Below are positions 60,072 to 64,000 of a stretch of 64,000 nucleotides of DNA, piece after piece. This stretch comes from Vibrio splendidus (GTDB taxonomy: Bacteria; Pseudomonadota; Gammaproteobacteria; Enterobacterales; Vibrionaceae). Location of the stretch: assembly GCF_001557875.1 (NCBI RefSeq), contig NZ_LNRF01000001.1:310001-374000 (forward strand). Direction: 5' to 3'. The notes below the pieces were generated by a model that saw nothing but the letters and a program-made list of their open reading frames with translations, was not told the origin of the DNA and did not search any database. The translations under genes were made by a program, and so were the position numbers. Each line of letters starts with the position of its first letter. Positions within the stretch are counted from its first letter, which is position 1.

Positions 60072-61505
60072 ATGTTGTTCGATACGATAATCAAAAATGT
60101 AGAGGTGTTTGACGGCACCGGCGAACAATCGTTTTGTGCCGATGTAGCAATCCTTGATGGAAAAATCGCCGAAATTGGTCAAGTCGATCACGAAGATTGT
60201 GGCCAGTTGGTTGAGGGAGCAGGCTTAGCATTGGCTCCTGGATTTATCGATGTACATACACATGACGATACCAACGTAATTCGTTACCCAGACTGCCTAC
60301 CGAAGATCAGCCAAGGTGTGACAACCGTGATTGTTGGCAACTGCGGCATCAGCGCATCACCAACGGTTTTGGCTGGTGATCCACCTGACCCAATGAATCT
60401 TTTAGGTGCGCAGGCTGATTTTAAATACCCAACTTTTGCGGCGTATGCACAAGCGGTAGAGCAAGCTCAACCCGCAGTAAACGTAGCAGCGTTGGTTGGC
60501 CACACCACACTGCGTAACCAAGTGATGGACGACCTGCAACGCACCGCAAACGAAGATGAAATTGCAGCGATGCAAACCAACCTTGATTTAGCGATGGCGC
60601 AAGGTGCATTAGGTTTGAGTTCTGGTCTGGCTTACGCAAGTGCGAAACAAGCGAATGCCAACGAAGTGATGCAGTTAGCAAAGGTACTGTCTAGCCATGG
60701 CGGCATCTATACCACGCATATGCGTACCGAATTTGAAGAGATCTTAAGCGCGATGGAAGAAGCGTTTGAGACAGGACAATACGCGAAAGTGCCCGTTGTT
60801 ATCTCTCATCTTAAATGTGCAGGTGCGGGCAACTGGGGCAGAACCGTTGAAGTACTTGATTTGATGGACAAGGTTTCTGAGCACCAAGATGTGTCTTGTG
60901 ACTGCTACCCATATTCAGCGAGCTCTTCAACACTGGATTTGAAACAGGTGACGGACGATTTCGATATCTTCATTACTTGGTCTGAAGCAAAGCCAGAACA
61001 TGCAGGAAAAACGCTTAAGCAGATTGCTGATCAAATGAATCTACCTCTGATGGATGCAGCGAAAGCACTTCAACCAGCCGGTGCGGTGTATCACTGCATG
61101 GATGAGAACGACGTAAAGCGCGTTTTGAAATACAAGTTAACCATGGTCGGTTCTGACGGTTTACCGAATGACCCGCATCCACACCCAAGATTGTGGGGCA
61201 CCTTCCCGAAAGTATTGGGTCACTACTGCCGAGATGAAAAACTGTTCTCGTTGCCAGAAGCGATTCACAAAATGACCGGAATGTCGGCTCAGCGTTACAA
61301 CTTAGCGGGCCGAGGCGAAGTTCGCTGCGGTGCATTTGCCGATTTAGTTTTATTTGATCCAAAGAATATTAAAGACACAGCAACATTTGAAAATCCTATT
61401 TCAGTTGCTGAGGGAATAGAAAGCGTATTTGTAAATGGTGAGTTAACTTACCAGCAAGGAAAAGTGAAAAATAATCGTTCAGGCGTTTTTATTTACCGAA
61501 ATTAG
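60072..61505 (+). CDS. N-acyl-D-amino-acid deacylase
   Basis: 477 residues of the D-aminoacylase amidohydrolase type. Metal ligands lie in FIDVHTHDDTNVIR. The conserved cysteine element NCGISASP follows. Other metal residues are in YTTHMRTEFEEI-type sequence (actual IYTTHMRTEF) and VVISHLKCAG, and VGSDGLPNDPHPHPRLWGTF (first part) is the substrate-loop signature. It frees D-amino acids from N-acyl forms for the deaminase encoded divergently. GAGAGTGAAAA precedes the ATG. Confidence 0.92.
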   Translation: MLFDTIIKNVEVFDGTGEQSFCADVAILDGKIAEIGQVDHEDCGQLVEGAGLALAPGFIDVHTHDDTNVIRYPDCLPKISQGVTTVIVGNCGISASPTVLAGDPPDPMNLLGAQADFKYPTFAAYAQAVEQAQPAVNVAALVGHTTLRNQVMDDLQRTANEDEIAAMQTNLDLAMAQGALGLSSGLAYASAKQANANEVMQLAKVLSSHGGIYTTHMRTEFEEILSAMEEAFETGQYAKVPVVISHLKCAGAGNWGRTVEVLDLMDKVSEHQDVSCDCYPYSASSSTLDLKQVTDDFDIFITWSEAKPEHAGKTLKQIADQMNLPLMDAAKALQPAGAVYHCMDENDVKRVLKYKLTMVGSDGLPNDPHPHPRLWGTFPKVLGHYCRDEKLFSLPEAIHKMTGMSAQRYNLAGRGEVRCGAFADLVLFDPKNIKDTATFENPISVAEGIESVFVNGELTYQQGKVKNNRSGVFIYRN

Positions 61506-61626
61506 ATTTTAATTATCAAATTAAATTTACGGTAAATATAAAAACGACGAATTAATTTAAATATATTGGAACAGAAACTGTTTTATCTATAAAGCCAATA
61601 TTATCTATAAATAAGTGGAGTTAAAA

Positions 61627-62019
61627 ATGACTATTAAACGTTACGGTGTTGAAGGCGGTACAGGTACAGGCGGACAACATTTACCATTTGCACGCGCAAC
61701 TGAAGCGGGTGGTTTCCTGTACGTTTCTGGCCAGACACCGATGACAGATGGTGAAGTGGTTGAGGGTGGCATTGTTGACCAGTCTCGCCTAGCGATCCAA
61801 AACTGTGTCGATATCATGACTGAAGCGGGCTACGGCCTAGAAGACGTTGTACACGTAAAGGTTGTGCTAACGGATTCTCGTTACTTCCAATCTTTTAATA
61901 AGGTATTCAAGGAGTTCTTCGGTGCTAACCCACCGGCACGTATCTGCATGGTCTGTGACCTAGTAGTAGACGTGAAAGTTGAAGTAGATGTGACTTGCTA
62001 CCGCGCTGATCGCGTTTAG
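61627..62019 (+). CDS. RidA-family imine deaminase
   Basis: 130 residues from the ATG at 61627, preceded by GTGGAG; a frame to 61615 would start inside the binding site. The YjgF/RidA fold is shown by GFLYVSGQTPM, IQNCVDIMTEAGYGLEDVVHVKVVL (in part) and GANPPARICMVCDLVVDVKVEVDV (in part), including the conserved arginine in PPAR. It hydrolyses reactive imines produced by PLP-dependent deaminases, which explains its place in the D-amino-acid operon. Confidence 0.92.
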   Translation: MTIKRYGVEGGTGTGGQHLPFARATEAGGFLYVSGQTPMTDGEVVEGGIVDQSRLAIQNCVDIMTEAGYGLEDVVHVKVVLTDSRYFQSFNKVFKEFFGANPPARICMVCDLVVDVKVEVDVTCYRADRV

Positions 62020-62225
62020 TTATAACCTAATCACAATAACCTACTTAGAGAGTACTAGAGGGTAGTCATCCCTGTTATTATCTTTTAATACTCTCACCCT
62101 ACATTTATAAAAATTACTTTAATTAAAATATACAAAACCAATAAAGTAATTATATGAAATATAAAATGAATGAATCATAAATAAAAGTTCAGGAATGAGC
62201 TTAATATTTCACTGAGAGGTGTCAA

Positions 62226-63740
62226 ATGAACAGCACACTTTTTCTTACAGGCTTCGGCGTGTACGTATTATTTTTAATTTGGTTAGGCTGGTTTGTCTCG
62301 CGTAATCAAAAATCTGGCGAAGATTTCTTATTAGGCGGCCGTGGCCTGCCATTATTCTTAGTTCTGGGTACAACCGTCGCGACTATGGTCGGCACGGGCT
62401 CAAGTATGGGTGCGGTTGGCTTCGGCTACGCAAATGGCTGGGCAGGTGCTCTGTACGGAATTGGCGGTGCTGTGGGCATCCTATTGCTTGCACTTTGGTT
62501 TGCTCCGGTTCGTAAACTGAACTTCATGACCATGAGTGAAGAGCTGGCTTATTACGTTGGCGCTAACCGAATCGTAAAAAACGTGGTTGGCCTACTTATC
62601 TTTATCGCGTCAATCGGTTGGTTAGGTGCGCACATTCTAGGTGGCGGCATGTACCTAGCGTGGATTGCAGACATCGACCTTAACCTTGCGAAAATTATTA
62701 TTGCTGCAGCTTTCACTATCTACGTTGTTATCGGTGGTTACACAGCAGTTGTATGGACCGATACGATTCAAGCAATCATCCTTTTTGCTGGCTTCATCTT
62801 GATGGCGGTAATGTCTGTTGATCACATTGGTGGCATGGACAACCTTTACGCTGCGATGGATCCTGCTGCTACAAGCTTTTTAGCAATCGATAAACTGGGC
62901 ATTCTGCCTGCTGTTTCTCTGGCTGTGGTTATCGGTGTGGGCGTACTTGCAACACCTTCATTCCGCCAGCGCATCTATTCTGGTAAAGATGTTTCAACTA
63001 TCCGTCGCTCATTCGTCGCTTCTGGTGTGTTGTACCTTTTCTTCTCTATTATTCCAGCAATCATTGGTATGGCGGCACACGCTATTGACCCAACGCTGGA
63101 TAACCCGAACTACTCGTTCCCATACGTAGCTGCAACGGTTCTTCCAGTTGGCGTAGGCATGATTGTTCTTATCGCAGGCCTATCTGCAACCATGTCGAGT
63201 GCAAGCTCAGATGCGATTGCGGGCGTGTCTATCCTACTGCGTGACGTGTACGTGATGTTCACAGGCCGCGTACCAAACAAAGAATCAATGCTGAACTACT
63301 CTCGCTTGGCACTGATTGTGGTGATTGGTTTTGCATTGCTGTTCGCACTGACGTCGAACGACATCATTGGCTACATCACTAAGATGATTTCAACGGTAAT
63401 GTCGGGCATGTTCGTGTGCGGTATGTTGGGTAAATTCTGGAAACGCTACAACTGGCAGGGTGCGCTTGCAACGCTAGCGGGTGCTTCTGTGGCTTCATTC
63501 GTAGTGATGCTAAACGCTGACTACACAGCTTTCTGGGGCAACCCTGTGATTCCTTCATGTCTGTTTGCTCTAGCAGCAGGTGTGGCAGTGAGCCTGTGTA
63601 CTCCGGCTAACCAAGTAACACCAGAAATGGCGAAAGCGATTCTTGATGATGAACGCGCTCTGATGGAGATGGAAATGTCTGATTCAGGTGTACTTGAAGA
63701 AGAAGCGGCACCTCAACGTCCTGCAAATCAAACAAGCTAA
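62226..63740 (+). CDS. Sodium:solute symporter (SSS family)
   Basis: 504 residues with about 13 hydrophobic helices. N-terminal LIWLGWFVSRNQKSGEDFLLGGRGLP is the SSS signature (in part), and the middle MSSASSDAIAGVSILLRD element is also typical. It probably imports an N-acyl-D-amino acid or D-amino acid using sodium. The C-terminal tail is acidic and cytoplasmic. Gene order (deacylase, RidA, symporter, kinase) makes this a transport and degradation operon. Confidence 0.9.
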   Translation: MNSTLFLTGFGVYVLFLIWLGWFVSRNQKSGEDFLLGGRGLPLFLVLGTTVATMVGTGSSMGAVGFGYANGWAGALYGIGGAVGILLLALWFAPVRKLNFMTMSEELAYYVGANRIVKNVVGLLIFIASIGWLGAHILGGGMYLAWIADIDLNLAKIIIAAAFTIYVVIGGYTAVVWTDTIQAIILFAGFILMAVMSVDHIGGMDNLYAAMDPAATSFLAIDKLGILPAVSLAVVIGVGVLATPSFRQRIYSGKDVSTIRRSFVASGVLYLFFSIIPAIIGMAAHAIDPTLDNPNYSFPYVAATVLPVGVGMIVLIAGLSATMSSASSDAIAGVSILLRDVYVMFTGRVPNKESMLNYSRLALIVVIGFALLFALTSNDIIGYITKMISTVMSGMFVCGMLGKFWKRYNWQGALATLAGASVASFVVMLNADYTAFWGNPVIPSCLFALAAGVAVSLCTPANQVTPEMAKAILDDERALMEMEMSDSGVLEEEAAPQRPANQTS

Positions 63741-63770
63741 ACCTAGTCTCCACAACTGGTTTGCTTAATT

Positions 63771-63798
63771 CAGGCCCTGCTTAATGGCAGGGCCTTCT
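63771..63798 (+). terminator. Hairpin in the operon
   Basis: AGGCCCTGC and GCAGGGCCT pair around TTAATG with T residues after it, between the symporter and kinase genes. It may be a partial terminator or processing site. Confidence 0.7.
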
Positions 63799-63830
63799 TC
63801 CCCATTTATCTCTCTATTTTAGGATCGGCT

Positions 63831-64000
63831 ATGCCTGCATCTTCTCATTTCAATATTGCTTTCTTTGGCGAATGTATGGTCGAAATCAGCGGCTCTCCAT
63901 TAACCAAAAAGTTTGGCGGTGACACGCTTAATACCGCGCTTTACCTTTCTCGCTTAACTCAACATCAAAAGCTATCGGTGCATTACGCTACAGGCCTTGG
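63831..64000 (+). CDS. PfkB-family sugar kinase (KdgK-like), N-terminal part
   Basis: The first 56 residues from the ATG at 63831 are present before the window ends. FFGECMVEISG and FGGDTLNTALYLSRL are the PfkB N-terminal substrate-binding signature, closest in wording to 2-keto-3-deoxygluconate kinases. The stop lies outside the window. An AGGATCGGCT binding site precedes the ATG. Its place in the D-amino-acid operon is unexpected for a sugar kinase but fits such clusters in vibrios. Confidence 0.82.
   Translation, partial: MPASSHFNIAFFGECMVEISGSPLTKKFGGDTLNTALYLSRLTQHQKLSVHYATGL

Noticed and set aside
1..64000. CRISPR array
   Set aside because: I looked for regularly spaced near-identical repeats and saw none; the short direct repeats present are isolated pairs.

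Overview
The window is a piece of a Vibrio chromosome (an inference from protein style, about 40-45% GC by eye, LexA boxes of the gamma-proteobacterial type and typical Vibrio neighbours). It carries a complete-looking prophage of about 33.6 kb at 2888-36460, flanked by ordinary chromosomal genes.

Left chromosome (1-2887): a zinc-ribbon small protein, a 56-residue small protein, an Lrp/AsnC regulator and a DUF445 membrane protein. The prophage sits in the 3' end of a multidrug-type ABC transporter gene (36429-38261, minus strand). The displaced native 3' end of that gene is still readable at 2856-2906, and the prophage supplies a shorter substitute end. The att core reads AACCGGTGG.

Prophage, left to right: tyrosine integrase with a LexA box in its promoter region; a cargo region with two small genes, an SRA-HNH endonuclease and a two-gene ATPase plus nuclease-like cassette; the immunity region (CI-like repressor, Cox, CII) with repeated operator-like sites; an early operon of six small unknown genes ending in an HUH replication initiator and an Ogr-like activator; a SIR2-TPR gene; a Mu-like baseplate and fibre module; lysis genes; a P2-like head module (portal and terminase on the minus strand, scaffold, capsid and completion genes on the plus strand); then Mu-like sheath and tube, a gpM-like terminase subunit in an unusual place, a frameshifted pair of tail chaperones, the tape measure, and a small LexA-controlled gene next to attR that I propose as a Tum-like antirepressor. 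The virion is therefore a P2-head/Mu-tail hybrid. Its Mu-type tail genes are split by the attachment, immunity and replication region, between the tape measure and the gp43 homologue.

Right chromosome (36429-64000): the ABC transporter; a CtlX-type amidinohydrolase; a LysR regulator followed by paralogous DUF1254/DUF1214 envelope proteins, an outer membrane protein and an alkaline-phosphatase-superfamily enzyme, with a second LysR gene after the second paralogue; an HlyD/membrane-protein pair; a small-kinase plus LysR pair; an outer membrane protein; a lipase-like hydrolase; AraC and GNAT genes; an EptA-type lipid A phosphoethanolamine transferase; a beta-barrel protein; and an isochorismatase-like hydrolase.

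The last region is a divergent D-amino-acid locus: RpiR regulator, D-amino-acid deaminase/aldolase-like PLP enzyme, N-acyl-D-amino-acid deacylase, RidA, sodium:solute symporter and a truncated PfkB sugar kinase at the window end.

The main candidates for undescribed biology are the ATPase/nuclease cassette, the two LexA-gated ends of the prophage, the permuted tail module with a displaced gpM, and the shared inverted-repeat operator upstream of the two DUF1254 paralogues. No tRNA, rRNA, CRISPR array or insertion sequence was recognised.
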